Source: CAYVUV01 sp964455095
Lineage (GTDB): Bacteria > Desulfobacterota > Binatia > HRBIN30 > CADEER01
DNA length: 64,000 nucleotides
Assembly: GCA_964455095.1 (NCBI GenBank)
Contig: CAYVUV010000328.1
Location: 1-64,000, forward strand
Direction of reading: 5' to 3'
Under the pieces are notes generated by a model that was not told the DNA's origin, did not search any database, and saw nothing but the letters and a program-made list of their open reading frames with translations. Shown one piece after another: positions 10,801 to 18,541 of the stretch (the first letter of the stretch is position 1; every line of letters starts with the position of its first letter). A program made the position numbers and the translations under genes.

Positions 10801-12772
10801 TCCGTACTGGCACGACTGGACCGCGCCGCCGCCCAACTGGGGCTTCGAAGGCGACGCCTTCGCGCGCATCTACGACTTCGCCACCATCTTCGGGCTCTTC
10901 CTGTTCATCGCCGTGCCGTACCTGTTCGCGCTCTGGCGCCGCCAGTTGCTGCCGGCCGGGCGCGAGCGCCTCGGCTGGGCGCGCAGCCTGCTGCCCTGGC
11001 TGGTCGGCCTGGCGATTCTCGCCGCGTTGCTGTCGTCCGACCGTACCATCCATCGCGCCCTCTCCCTGCCCGACCCGGCGTCGGTCCGCATCGGCCTCGT
11101 GCTGCTCGGCGTGCTGGCGGCGCACCTCGCCCTGCAGCGCGCGTTGTTGCCGCGCCAGCGCTTCGTCGCCATCTTGCTGTCGTTCTCGTTCTTCGTCACC
11201 GCCGGGGTCGACGTCGTCCACATCTGGGACCGCATGAACACGGTCTTCAAGTTCTACCTCGAGGCGTGGTTCCTGTTCGCGCTCGCCAGCGCCGCGGCCG
11301 CCTACGAGTTGTGGACCGGGCTGATCCGCTCCTCGGCTCTGCGGCGCGTCTGGCAAGGCGGGCTCGCCCTGCTGATCGCGGTGAGCGTCTTCACTGCCGT
11401 CACCGCCACCCACGGCGTCATCACCACGTACCGCGTCGAGACGCCGCGCCCGTCGCTCGACGGCACGGCCTACCTCGCCCTGCGCGAGCCGCACGAGGCG
11501 GCGGCCTACGAGTGGCTCAACCGCGAGATCCCCGGCATCCCGGTCATCGCCGAGGCGTACGGGCCGTCGTATCAGGACTACGCGCGCGTTTCGATGAACA
11601 CCGGTCTGCCGACGGTGCTGGGGTGGGACTACCACGTCCACCAGCGCGCCCACGAGTGGCCCGACATCAACCGCCGCAAGGAAGATCTCAAGAAGCTCTA
11701 CACCACCGACCAGGAAAAGGTCGCCGCCGAGATTCTGCAGCGCTACCACGTCGCCATGGTCTTCGTCGGCAAGGTCGAGCGGCGTGAGTACGCCGGCGGC
11801 AACCTCGAGCGCTTCCGCACGTGGGCCGACCTGTTGCAGCCGGTCTACCAGAACGCCGGCGTGACCGTCTTCGCCGTGCAGGGCCAGTTCACCGGCGCGA
11901 TGCCGATCACGACCATCGAGCAGGTGCCGCTGGTACCGGCCGAGGAAGAGGCCGCGGGCGAGCAGGCCACTGAAGGCGACCTGCGCCAGCCGCGCGGCCT
12001 GGCGGCGGACAGCCACGGCAACGTCTACGTCGCCGACTTCGGCAACGACCGCATTCAAAAGTTCAACGACAAGCTCGAGTTCGTCGCCGCCTGGGGTCAA
12101 AAGGGTGGCGCGCCCGGTCAGTTCAAGCAGCCGGCGGGCGTGGTGATCGACGCCAAGGACCAGGTCTACATCGCCGACACCTGGAACCAGCGCATCCAGG
12201 TGTTCGACGTCGAGGGCAAGTATCTGCGCGAGTGGGGCGGCGCCTTCTTCGGGCCGCGCGGCATCGCGCTCGGACCCAACGACCGCGTCTATCTCGTCGA
12301 CACCGGCAACCACCGCGTGCGCAGCTTCGACATCAACGGCGCCGAGGGGCCGAACTGGGGCGGCAACGGCAGCGAGCCCGGTCAGCTCAACGAGCCGGTC
12401 GGCATCGCCACCGACGCCGAGGGCCGCGTCTATGTCTGCGACAACGGCAACAGCCGCGTGCAGATCTTCGATCCCAGCGGCAAGTTGCTCGGCGCCTTCC
12501 CGGTCAAGGGCTGGGAGCGCAAGGTGTTCTCGGAGCCCTACATGGCGATCACCAAGGGCGGCACGATCTGGGTCACGGTGCCGCTCGAGCGCGCCGTACG
12601 CGCCTACGACCGCGAGGGCAAGCTGCTGACCGAGATCCGCGGCACGGAAGACCACAGCGGTCCGTTCCAGCAGCCGATGGGCATCGCGCTGATGCCGGGC
12701 GGCAAGGAGTTGGTGATCAGCGACCTCGAGAACCGCCTGGCGCGCATCCCCATCCCGGCCGGCATTCCCTAG
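7820..12772 (+). CDS. Giant GT-C/DUF2298 membrane glycosyltransferase fused to NHL beta-propeller
   Basis: A 1650-residue fusion. Residues 1-560 are a polytopic GT-C enzyme of the GT39/ArnT type with the acidic first-loop motif F-H-P-D-E-R near residue 43. Residues about 590-1350 are a second polytopic unit of the DUF2298 type (G-E-K-P-M-D-F-A-F-L-N near 702; L-H-A-H near 840). Residues about 1386-1650 are extracytoplasmic NHL repeats forming a propeller (repeating P-x-G-I/L-A and V-Y-V-A-D-x-x-N-x-R-I-Q). GT-C enzymes move sugars from polyprenyl phosphate to acceptors outside the inner membrane. It heads an island of four related proteins, and the polyprenyl-sugar synthase may be the GT2 enzyme at 21523. 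Substrate is unknown. Confidence 0.88.
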   Translation: MGNDVSTGRAGAERSRLLWVLAIVGLAALVRFIGLNFDQNNHFHPDERAIADAVGRISFDPSNLQLNPQWFNYGTFPIYVTSLVNGLLGQFDSFRNYDSTILIGRGVTAAISTLTVWLLIGLGTRLYNRQVGLLAGALLGACVLHVQNSRFMTTDNFLTFVVLVALYALIGVVQRGRWRDYIFAGFVIGLAGATKFSAMPLLAPLGVALLVRSYREGSIVPLLGKGFVALFAVFAGFAIGQPYALLDFDTFQRHIAEQGRMVRSAGLLPYTNQYIGAPKYLYELQQIVLWCMGPALGLAAIWATARQVVGLARSRSGEHLVLLSWVVPYFLVTGWFEVKFVRYLLPIYPIVILWAAAWLWGMAQRSRIGRAAMWTVLGMTLAFLLAHMSIYLRPHTIVTASDWVYRHVPPGSTMVTQHWDEGFPFHLPGRQRADVKVIELPYYDGEIKMRSISEDLAKADYLAFQTNRLYGAITRAPDKYRLTNNYFYLLFAGDLGYTIVYDYGSRPSLFGFELPDELADESISVYDHPKVLIFQNTGHLSADEIYDKVTRGMPSRRLTRTDLMLARAGEAALDSGGAAEPIRSSLLALILFAALVEVLGLAAYPILRRWLPVPGAYALAKVFGVLVFAWVPWLLCSYGQVDFTRGTLGVTAVGLVLIGVLAHRRTTTAAGRAEWRPAELLFWGAFIFFLAVRAFNPEAYWGEKPMDFAFLNSLTRATRLPPPEPWFAGSTLHYSYFGHYIVAALGKLCNIHPGITFNLGIALFAGLTAAAAFAAGCALSDRWRVGVLAAVFTTLIGNLAGPREAIARKVFNFDYFWATSRVIKDTINEYPFWSFLFADLHAHVLVMPFSLTFVALAIWWVRRHDVTQPIRALALYVLLALALGAIMITNTWSTFTYVSFFPFLLGIVALARSPLGRGRSAVVLVLLIAVGLLAWAQQTQPELLRPTAEWLERPTEQLWSALKGACAGLAIFIVIPGASIATAALLVLSYALYYPYWHDWTAPPPNWGFEGDAFARIYDFATIFGLFLFIAVPYLFALWRRQLLPAGRERLGWARSLLPWLVGLAILAALLSSDRTIHRALSLPDPASVRIGLVLLGVLAAHLALQRALLPRQRFVAILLSFSFFVTAGVDVVHIWDRMNTVFKFYLEAWFLFALASAAAAYELWTGLIRSSALRRVWQGGLALLIAVSVFTAVTATHGVITTYRVETPRPSLDGTAYLALREPHEAAAYEWLNREIPGIPVIAEAYGPSYQDYARVSMNTGLPTVLGWDYHVHQRAHEWPDINRRKEDLKKLYTTDQEKVAAEILQRYHVAMVFVGKVERREYAGGNLERFRTWADLLQPVYQNAGVTVFAVQGQFTGAMPITTIEQVPLVPAEEEAAGEQATEGDLRQPRGLAADSHGNVYVADFGNDRIQKFNDKLEFVAAWGQKGGAPGQFKQPAGVVIDAKDQVYIADTWNQRIQVFDVEGKYLREWGGAFFGPRGIALGPNDRVYLVDTGNHRVRSFDINGAEGPNWGGNGSEPGQLNEPVGIATDAEGRVYVCDNGNSRVQIFDPSGKLLGAFPVKGWERKVFSEPYMAITKGGTIWVTVPLERAVRAYDREGKLLTEIRGTEDHSGPFQQPMGIALMPGGKELVISDLENRLARIPIPAGIP

Positions 12773-12806
12773 ACCGGCGGCGCGGCACGAGGCGCGAGAG
12801 GGAGCC

Positions 12807-14939
12807 ATGGCATCTGCGGCAGCGCGAGCGGACGACGCCAACAGCGCGCGCTGGCACTGGGTGGCGCTCGGCGCGGTGACGGTCTTCGCTTTCGCGCTGC
12901 GCGTCTATCGGCTCGGCGACGTGCCGCCCGGCCTCTTCTGCGACGAGGCGGCAGCGGGCTACAACGCCTATTCGCTGCTGCACACCGGCCGCGACGAGCA
13001 CGGCAAAGTCTTTCCGCTGTTCATCTGGTCGTTCTTCGCCTTCAAGTACCCGCTCGACATCTACCCCAGCATGCTCTGGGTGGGCCTGTTCGGCCTGACC
13101 GAGTTTGCCACCCGCCTGCAGGCGGCGCTGTACGGCACGGCCACCGTGGTCGTCGCCTTCCTGCTCGGCCGCCAGGTGTTCGGTCCGCTGGCCGGCCTCG
13201 CCGCCGCGGTGGCGCTGGCGGTCATGCCGTGGCACTTCCACTTCAGCCGCATCGCCTTCTCGCTGGTCGGCTTCCCGTTCTTCTTCGGCCTCGGCGTGTA
13301 TTTCCTCATGCGCGCCACCGGTGCGGCGCCGACGCGGCGCGACTGGTTGTTGGCGGCAGCCAACTTTGCGCTCTGTCTCTACGTCTACGCCGTGTCGCAG
13401 CTGATGGTGCCGCTGTACGTCGGCGTCGCCGTGATGTTGGCCGCACCGGCCGTCTGGCGGCAGCGGCGCTGGGCGCTGCAGGCCGCCGGCCTGGCGCTGC
13501 TGATCGCGCTGCCCTTCGCCATCTTCTACCTGCGCCACCTCGACCGCGCCTCGGTCTACGTGCAGCAGGTGTCGGTGCTCGTGCAACCGATTCCGCTTTC
13601 GGAGAAGCTCGACCTCATTCTGCGCCAGAACTGGCCCGTCTACTTCGGCCCCGAGTTTCTCCTCCGCACGGGCGACCCGATCCTGCGCCACGGCGTGCGC
13701 GGCCACGGCGTGCTCTATGTCTCGCTGGTGGTCGCGGCGGCCGGCGGCGCCCTGGCCTGTCTGTTCCAGGGCGGCCGCTCGAGCAAGCTGCTGTTGCTGT
13801 GGCTGGTGCTCTACCCGCTCGGCGCCGCGGTGACGCGCGAGACGCCGAACTCGACGCGCTCGTTTCTCGGCACGCTGATCTTCGCCGTGCTCGCCGGCAT
13901 CGGCTTCGAGCGTGTCATGGCGCTGGTGCGCCGGGTGCTGCCGTGGCGTTGGCCGCAACGCGTCGCGGTGGCGGCGTTTACCGTCGCCGCCGCCGTGCCG
14001 TTGGCGCGCGAGAGCAGCGAGTATTTCCACCACTACTTCACCGTCTACCCGACCTATGCAGCCGTCGGCATCGAGGGCTTCCAGTACGGCTACCGCGACC
14101 TGCTGCGCCTCATGGAAGAGCGCCGCACGCCGGACACGGCGATGGTCTACTCGACCACCAGCGTCAACAACCCCTACATCTACGAGCTGTTCTACTTGCG
14201 CCGCCCACCGTTGCGGCTGAGCGAGTGGGGCAACGCCGAGACCGACTACCTCGGCGTGCGGCCGATGGAGCTCGATCGCTGGTACGTCCCGGGCCGGCCG
14301 ACCCTGTTCGCCGCCGTGCCGACGGACCTGTTGTTCTTCGAGTCATGGGACGAGCGCGTCGACATCAACGGCCCCGGCGGCGTGCCCGCGTTCATCCTGC
14401 TGCGCAACCCCAAGCCGAAGCACTTCATCGAGTCGTGGCAACTCCTCGCCGCGTTCGACAACCCGGTCAACGAGAAGCGGCTGGCGATGCAGGTCGACCC
14501 CATCACCATGCAGGCCGTCGAGCCCGTGTTGCCCGGTTTCCAGCCGCGCTGGGAGCCGTACCGCGCCGTGGCCGGCGTCGTGGAGCTCAACCAGTACCTC
14601 GGCAATCGCATCAGCGGCTCGGACGGCAACCCGGAGTTCATCACCGCCTATCTGCGCACCGTGCTCAAGAGTCCCGCGGCGCACACCGCCGTGCTCGAGC
14701 TGGTCGGTTCGCGCGACGAGATGATCATCTGGCTCAACGGCGCGCCGATCACCCTGCGGCCCCTGATGCTCACCGAGTCGGAGATCCGCACCGTGCCGCT
14801 GCCGCTGCGCGCCGGCGACAACACACTGCTGATCAAGGGCATCGAAACCGTCGGCGACTGGTGGTTCTCGGCCCGCCTCGCCCGCCCCGACGGCAGCGCC
14901 GACGACACCGTCGTCGCCAGCGGCGCGCTGCCGCCCTGA
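12807..14939 (+). CDS. GT-C (GT39/ArnT-like) membrane glycosyltransferase
   Basis: A 710-residue polytopic protein with about 11-12 hydrophobic helices in residues 20-420. The first periplasmic loop carries P-P-G-L-F-C-D-E-A near residue 45, the acidic catalytic motif of polyprenyl-phosphate-sugar-dependent transferases. The C-terminal third is soluble and mostly beta (about residues 590-710), ending in a jelly-roll-like segment that could bind carbohydrate. GAGGGAG precedes the ATG by a normal distance. It follows the giant fusion by 34 bp and is probably cotranscribed. The sugar donor and acceptor cannot be named from sequence. Confidence 0.87.
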   Translation: MASAAARADDANSARWHWVALGAVTVFAFALRVYRLGDVPPGLFCDEAAAGYNAYSLLHTGRDEHGKVFPLFIWSFFAFKYPLDIYPSMLWVGLFGLTEFATRLQAALYGTATVVVAFLLGRQVFGPLAGLAAAVALAVMPWHFHFSRIAFSLVGFPFFFGLGVYFLMRATGAAPTRRDWLLAAANFALCLYVYAVSQLMVPLYVGVAVMLAAPAVWRQRRWALQAAGLALLIALPFAIFYLRHLDRASVYVQQVSVLVQPIPLSEKLDLILRQNWPVYFGPEFLLRTGDPILRHGVRGHGVLYVSLVVAAAGGALACLFQGGRSSKLLLLWLVLYPLGAAVTRETPNSTRSFLGTLIFAVLAGIGFERVMALVRRVLPWRWPQRVAVAAFTVAAAVPLARESSEYFHHYFTVYPTYAAVGIEGFQYGYRDLLRLMEERRTPDTAMVYSTTSVNNPYIYELFYLRRPPLRLSEWGNAETDYLGVRPMELDRWYVPGRPTLFAAVPTDLLFFESWDERVDINGPGGVPAFILLRNPKPKHFIESWQLLAAFDNPVNEKRLAMQVDPITMQAVEPVLPGFQPRWEPYRAVAGVVELNQYLGNRISGSDGNPEFITAYLRTVLKSPAAHTAVLELVGSRDEMIIWLNGAPITLRPLMLTESEIRTVPLPLRAGDNTLLIKGIETVGDWWFSARLARPDGSADDTVVASGALPP

Positions 14940-14980
14940 GACGCGACGGGCGGTCTGAAGCCCCTCCCTTTCGTCTGAAG

Positions 14981-15004
14981 CCCCCTCCTTTCCTAAGGAG
15001 GGGG
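14981..15004. repeat. Palindromic repeat, left member of an inverted pair
   Basis: A 10-bp stem (CCCCCTCCTT with AAGGAGGGGG) and a TCCT loop, followed by TTGGGGGAGGT. A partial direct copy of its left flank (GTCTGAAGCCCCTCC) lies immediately upstream at about 14953. Also at the 3' end of the preceding gene, so it may double as a hairpin for mRNA 3' ends. Confidence 0.75.
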
Positions 15005-15062
15005 TTGGGGGAGGTCGACGTGGCCGCCACCCGTTTCAGATAAAGTGCGCTACCTCCCCTAG

Positions 15063-15083
15063 CCCCTCCTTGGAAAGGAGGGG
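15063..15083. repeat. Palindromic repeat, right member of an inverted pair
   Basis: A 9-bp stem (CCCCTCCTT with AAGGAGGGG) around GGA, preceded by TACCTCCCCTAG. With the unit at 14981 it forms a mirror-image pair about 60 bp apart between two convergent genes, the layout of bacterial interspersed mosaic elements built from REP sequences. Confidence 0.75.
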
Positions 15084-15108
15084 GACCGGAAGAGCACGGC
15101 CGGCTCGA

Positions 15109-17109
15109 TCAGCTGTCGAGCGGCACTTCGACGGCCGTGAAGTCGTATCCGGGGCGCCACGTCGGCGTGCGCACGACCGTGACCTTGGCGTTGGGAAAGC
15201 GCGCCTGCAGCAGCGCCAGCTTGCGCTGGCCGTCGATGGCGTCGTGCAGAAAGTAGACCGCGCGTGTCCAGTGCATCGCCGCCAGCTCGGTGACGCGGTA
15301 CTTGAGCGCCGTTTCGCGGTAGAAGAGGTGCGTCAGCTGCGGCACCGGCGGCTCGATCGGCACCGTCCACGGGTGTTCCTCGACCATGACGAACGACAGC
15401 GGCTCGCTGCGCAGCTGGTCGAACATCTGGTACACGACGTCGATCGACATCCCGACCGGCAGATCGACGACCGCGATCGTGCCGGGGGTCAGAAACGGTC
15501 GCACCGCCTTGAACACCGTCATGTGCGGCGGCTCGGCCAGGGGCCGCTCGAAGTACGCGCCGCCGATGCGCAGGAACATCGCCGGCAACACCACCAGCGG
15601 CAGCGCGACCTTCAGCACCCCGCCCACCGTCCCCAGGCGCGCCTGCACGCGGCGCAACCCGCCGGCCGCGACGAGAGCCGCGAGCGCCGAGATGGCGGGG
15701 AACGCCACCGCCATGCGATGCGCGGCCGCGATCGACGTAATGCCGGGCAGCAGCGACGCGGCGAACAAAGCCAGTAGCACTGCCGCGGCGGGTTGGCGTC
15801 GGTTGAAGAACGCCCAGGCCATTCCCACCGAGAAGAAGATCGCCACCAGCCCGTCGACGTAGACGCGCGGCATGCCGAAGATGCCGATCGGCGTCTGATG
15901 CACGTCGTCGGGCAGGCCGACGTAGAGACGGTCGACGACGTACGTCACGTTCGCCCAGAGCTCTTTCCAGGCCCCCCACCCGCCGCCGCGCAGCACGCGC
16001 GAGCCGAGGCGCGGGTCGTACGGGTTGAGCCACTGCCAGGTGCCGTAGGCCGACCATTCGACCAGCGAGCGGCCCACCGTCCAGAGAAACAGCCCGGCCG
16101 CCACCCACAGCACGTTCCAGCCGCAACGGCGCAGCCGCGGGCGGTCGAAGAGCGCCAGCCAGATCAGCACTCCGATGGGCACCAGGAAGCCGGAGAAGCC
16201 GGACGCGAACAGATGGTACGTCGCGCCCATCAGCAACGCGGTCGCCACCCAGTAGCCGGTGCGGAAGCGCGTCACCGCCAGATACGTGGTGATGGCGAGC
16301 CCGAGCACGATCGGGCTGGCGGAGTTGAAGGGAAACATGTCGTGGCGGGCCCACACCATCTCCACCGGCGAGGCGGCGTACCACACCGCGGCGATGATGG
16401 CCGCCAGCGGTCCGCCCATCAGGCGCACCAGAAAATAGAGGATCTGCGTCACCAACACGCTCATCACCGCCGCCGCGATGCGCATGGTCAGCAGCGTCGA
16501 GCCGGTAAACGGCAGCAGCGCGCCTTCGAGCATGAAATAGAAGAGCCCGAGCGGCGCCCAGGGCGCGTTCAGCGCGCCGGCGTTGACCTCGAGCATGGTA
16601 TGCCAGTCCGACGCGGCGATGACCGAGAACGTCATCTCGCCGATGTTGTCGGGCAGGATGCGGTTCAGGGCGTAGAATCGATAGGCGGCCACCGCCAGCG
16701 TCAGCGTCCACAGCGCTGCCGCCTCGGCGTACGGCGCCAGCCGGACCCAACGCGAGGGGCGCGCGACACCGCCGTTCAACCAGGGAACGAAGCGCGCCAC
16801 CACATAGAGCAGCACCGCGAGCCCCGCCGCCACCGGAACACCGCCGATCGCAAAACCCCGCAGCGAATGGCTGATCGCGATTACGCCGGCAAACAGCGGC
16901 GCCAACCACGCCAGGCACACGCGGCCGGCGGCTTCATCGGCGGAGCTGAGCCAGGTGGGAACGACGATCGCGGCCGCCAGCACCGCCAGGTTGAGCGCCA
17001 CCAGCCAGCGCGGCCAACGCGGCCAACCGCCGGACCTGCCGTCGGGCGCCTGTGGCGGGTCCGTCGCGTCGCCCGAGGGCCGCGGGGGATCGGTGCGCGC
17101 GGGCGTCAC
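15109..17109 (-). CDS. GT-C-like polytopic membrane protein
   Basis: A 666-residue membrane protein with about 12 predicted helices over residues 25-500 and a soluble C-terminal part of about 130 residues. The overall plan and the region after the fourth helix (D-W-H-T-M-L-E-V-N, then W-A-P-L-G-L-F-Y) resemble GT39/GT83 transferases, but the acidic first-loop motif is less clear than in its neighbours (P-D-N-I-G-E-M). The start is GTG at 17109, overlapping the stop of the LamG-type gene as GTGA; the open frame continues upstream only as antisense-like sequence. It is therefore translated together with that anchored lectin-like protein. Function as a transferase is an inference. Confidence 0.82.
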   Translation of the reverse strand: MTPARTDPPRPSGDATDPPQAPDGRSGGWPRWPRWLVALNLAVLAAAIVVPTWLSSADEAAGRVCLAWLAPLFAGVIAISHSLRGFAIGGVPVAAGLAVLLYVVARFVPWLNGGVARPSRWVRLAPYAEAAALWTLTLAVAAYRFYALNRILPDNIGEMTFSVIAASDWHTMLEVNAGALNAPWAPLGLFYFMLEGALLPFTGSTLLTMRIAAAVMSVLVTQILYFLVRLMGGPLAAIIAAVWYAASPVEMVWARHDMFPFNSASPIVLGLAITTYLAVTRFRTGYWVATALLMGATYHLFASGFSGFLVPIGVLIWLALFDRPRLRRCGWNVLWVAAGLFLWTVGRSLVEWSAYGTWQWLNPYDPRLGSRVLRGGGWGAWKELWANVTYVVDRLYVGLPDDVHQTPIGIFGMPRVYVDGLVAIFFSVGMAWAFFNRRQPAAAVLLALFAASLLPGITSIAAAHRMAVAFPAISALAALVAAGGLRRVQARLGTVGGVLKVALPLVVLPAMFLRIGGAYFERPLAEPPHMTVFKAVRPFLTPGTIAVVDLPVGMSIDVVYQMFDQLRSEPLSFVMVEEHPWTVPIEPPVPQLTHLFYRETALKYRVTELAAMHWTRAVYFLHDAIDGQRKLALLQARFPNAKVTVVRTPTWRPGYDFTAVEVPLDS

Positions 17110-18281
17110 CGCGACGAGATGCGCTGGCCGATTTCGTCTCGTCCCAGCGCGCGGCCGAAGACGAAGAAGTTGGAGATCGTGGCGTTGGCCCCCGTCGCCG
17201 GCGCCTGTGGGACGTCCGAGCCGAGGTAGAGCGGCGTACCGGGGCGGATCTGCAGCTGCCCCTCGTACGTGTTGGTTCCGACCAACTCGTCGTTGATGTA
17301 GAGCGACGTCAACGCATCGCCCCACGTCGCGGTGATGGTGCGCCGCTCGCCGGCGTTCCAACTGTCGATCGGCACGCTGATGTCGCGCTCCTGTCCGGAC
17401 TCATCGGCGAAGATGAAGCGCAAATAGCGACCGTTCTTGAACAACCGCAGCAAATTGTCAGGCTGGTTCGGCGTGCGGATGTTGACCAGCGAATGGTCGC
17501 CTTCGTCACCGCCGTTCCATTCGGGCTCGATGTCGAACGTGAACGAACCCGCATCGCCGCGCACGTTGCCCGCGTCGGGAAACGCCAGCGTCGAGTTGGC
17601 GTCGAACTTCACGCCGACGCCGTCATCGGCGAACTTGATGTCCTCTTCGACCACCGGCGCCGTGGAGTCCTCCGCCAGGGTTCCCGACGCGCTGTCGAGC
17701 GGCACCGACAACATCACGTCGTCCTCGCCTTCGGGCTTCGCTTCGCCGTCTGCCGTCTCGCCGTCCTTCTCCGCCTTCGCCCCGCCCGCGTTCTCGGCGA
17801 GGAAATCGACCAGTTGCTCGCGCCGCTCGACCTTACCCGACCCGCCGGCCTTTCCGGCCACGTCGGCGATCTTCGCGCCGCTGCCGCCGGTACCGCCGCG
17901 CGCCGCACCCGACAGACCCGCGGCTCCGCCGACGACACGGCCGGCCGCGGACGGGCCGCCGGGAACCACCGCCGCGCTGCCGCGTCCGGCAGTGCCCGCG
18001 CCGCCCGCCGCGCCCACGCGCTCGCCGGGACCGCCGGGTTGGGCGCGCTTGACGCCACCGGGACCGGCCACGGCCGATCCCGCGCGCGGCACTACGCCCC
18101 ACTCGCTGGCGCGGCCGCCGGCCTCGCCCGCTTTACTGTGCGGGTCCGGCGCCGCCGACTCGACTTCCGACTCGGTGTCGCCACCCAGTGACACCCACGT
18201 GCTGCCTGACAGCCGCACCAGGGCGAACACGGCGAGTGCGGCAGCTGCGATTGCAATCGCTGTTACCTGAGCCCGTTGCAC
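17106..18281 (-). CDS. Membrane-anchored LamG/concanavalin-like domain protein
   Basis: A 391-residue protein. Residues about 7-23 form one hydrophobic N-terminal anchor or uncleaved signal. Residues 30-150 are a low-complexity Gly/Ala/Pro/Arg region, likely an extended spacer. The C-terminal part (about 215-391) is a jelly roll of the LamG/concanavalin A type: repeated beta strands, S-L-V-N-I-R, W-N-A-G-E-R-R-T-I-T-A-T-W, L-Y-I-N-D-E-L-V-G and L-Y-L-G-S-D are the usual landmarks. It should display a carbohydrate-binding or structural domain outside the inner membrane. The stop overlaps the GTG of the GT-C-like gene, so the two probably act on the same glycan. The ligand is unknown. Confidence 0.8.
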   Translation of the reverse strand: MQRAQVTAIAIAAAALAVFALVRLSGSTWVSLGGDTESEVESAAPDPHSKAGEAGGRASEWGVVPRAGSAVAGPGGVKRAQPGGPGERVGAAGGAGTAGRGSAAVVPGGPSAAGRVVGGAAGLSGAARGGTGGSGAKIADVAGKAGGSGKVERREQLVDFLAENAGGAKAEKDGETADGEAKPEGEDDVMLSVPLDSASGTLAEDSTAPVVEEDIKFADDGVGVKFDANSTLAFPDAGNVRGDAGSFTFDIEPEWNGGDEGDHSLVNIRTPNQPDNLLRLFKNGRYLRFIFADESGQERDISVPIDSWNAGERRTITATWGDALTSLYINDELVGTNTYEGQLQIRPGTPLYLGSDVPQAPATGANATISNFFVFGRALGRDEIGQRISSR

Positions 18282-18395
18282 TCTTCACTCCTAGCAGTTC
18301 CGAGACGGCGATGCTCGCCGAGAATCCGACCCCTGTCAAGCGAGCCTCCGGGAACACAACACACGCGGCCGCAGCCACCCGACGTTGGCACGAGC

Positions 18396-18408
18396 GCCAC
18401 AATGTGGC
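18396..18408. promoter_or_regulatory. Short palindrome between divergent genes (GCCACA-A-TGTGGC)
   Basis: A perfect 6-bp inverted repeat with one central base, in the 260-bp divergent space between the LamG-type gene (minus) and the GT-C/NHL gene (plus). It is a candidate operator. Nothing else supported is seen in this spacer. Confidence 0.3.
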
Positions 18409-18541
18409 AGTTTCCGCCGGTGCGCTGCGCCGTATCAACCGCGAGATCATGCCCCGAGGTGAACGCCGTGCGCGTTTGCCCGCCCGCGCCTATCGCGAGG
18501 CATGGCCTGCGCGCCGGCGTGAACGGGGTCCGGAGAGGAGC

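Noticed and set aside
7814..12841. Very long open frame antisense to the GT-C/DUF2298/NHL gene (about 1675 codons)
   Set aside because: It is a GC-bias shadow: the product is Arg/Glu/Asp/Gly/His-rich with no domain, while the plus strand has clear membrane and NHL motifs.
15059..16918. Alternative minus-strand frame overlapping the GT-C-like gene
   Set aside because: Arg/Gly/Ala-rich without membrane segments; the overlapping frame has twelve plausible helices.
17830..18200. Frameshift or transferred segment in the low-complexity part of the LamG-type protein
   Set aside because: The Gly/Ala/Pro bias is high but the frame is continuous, and the anchor and LamG domain are in the same frame, so a natural spacer is simpler.
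18385..18400. Sigma-54 promoter (TGGCAC)
   Set aside because: The -24-like TGGCAC is present but no TGC -12 element follows at the required distance.
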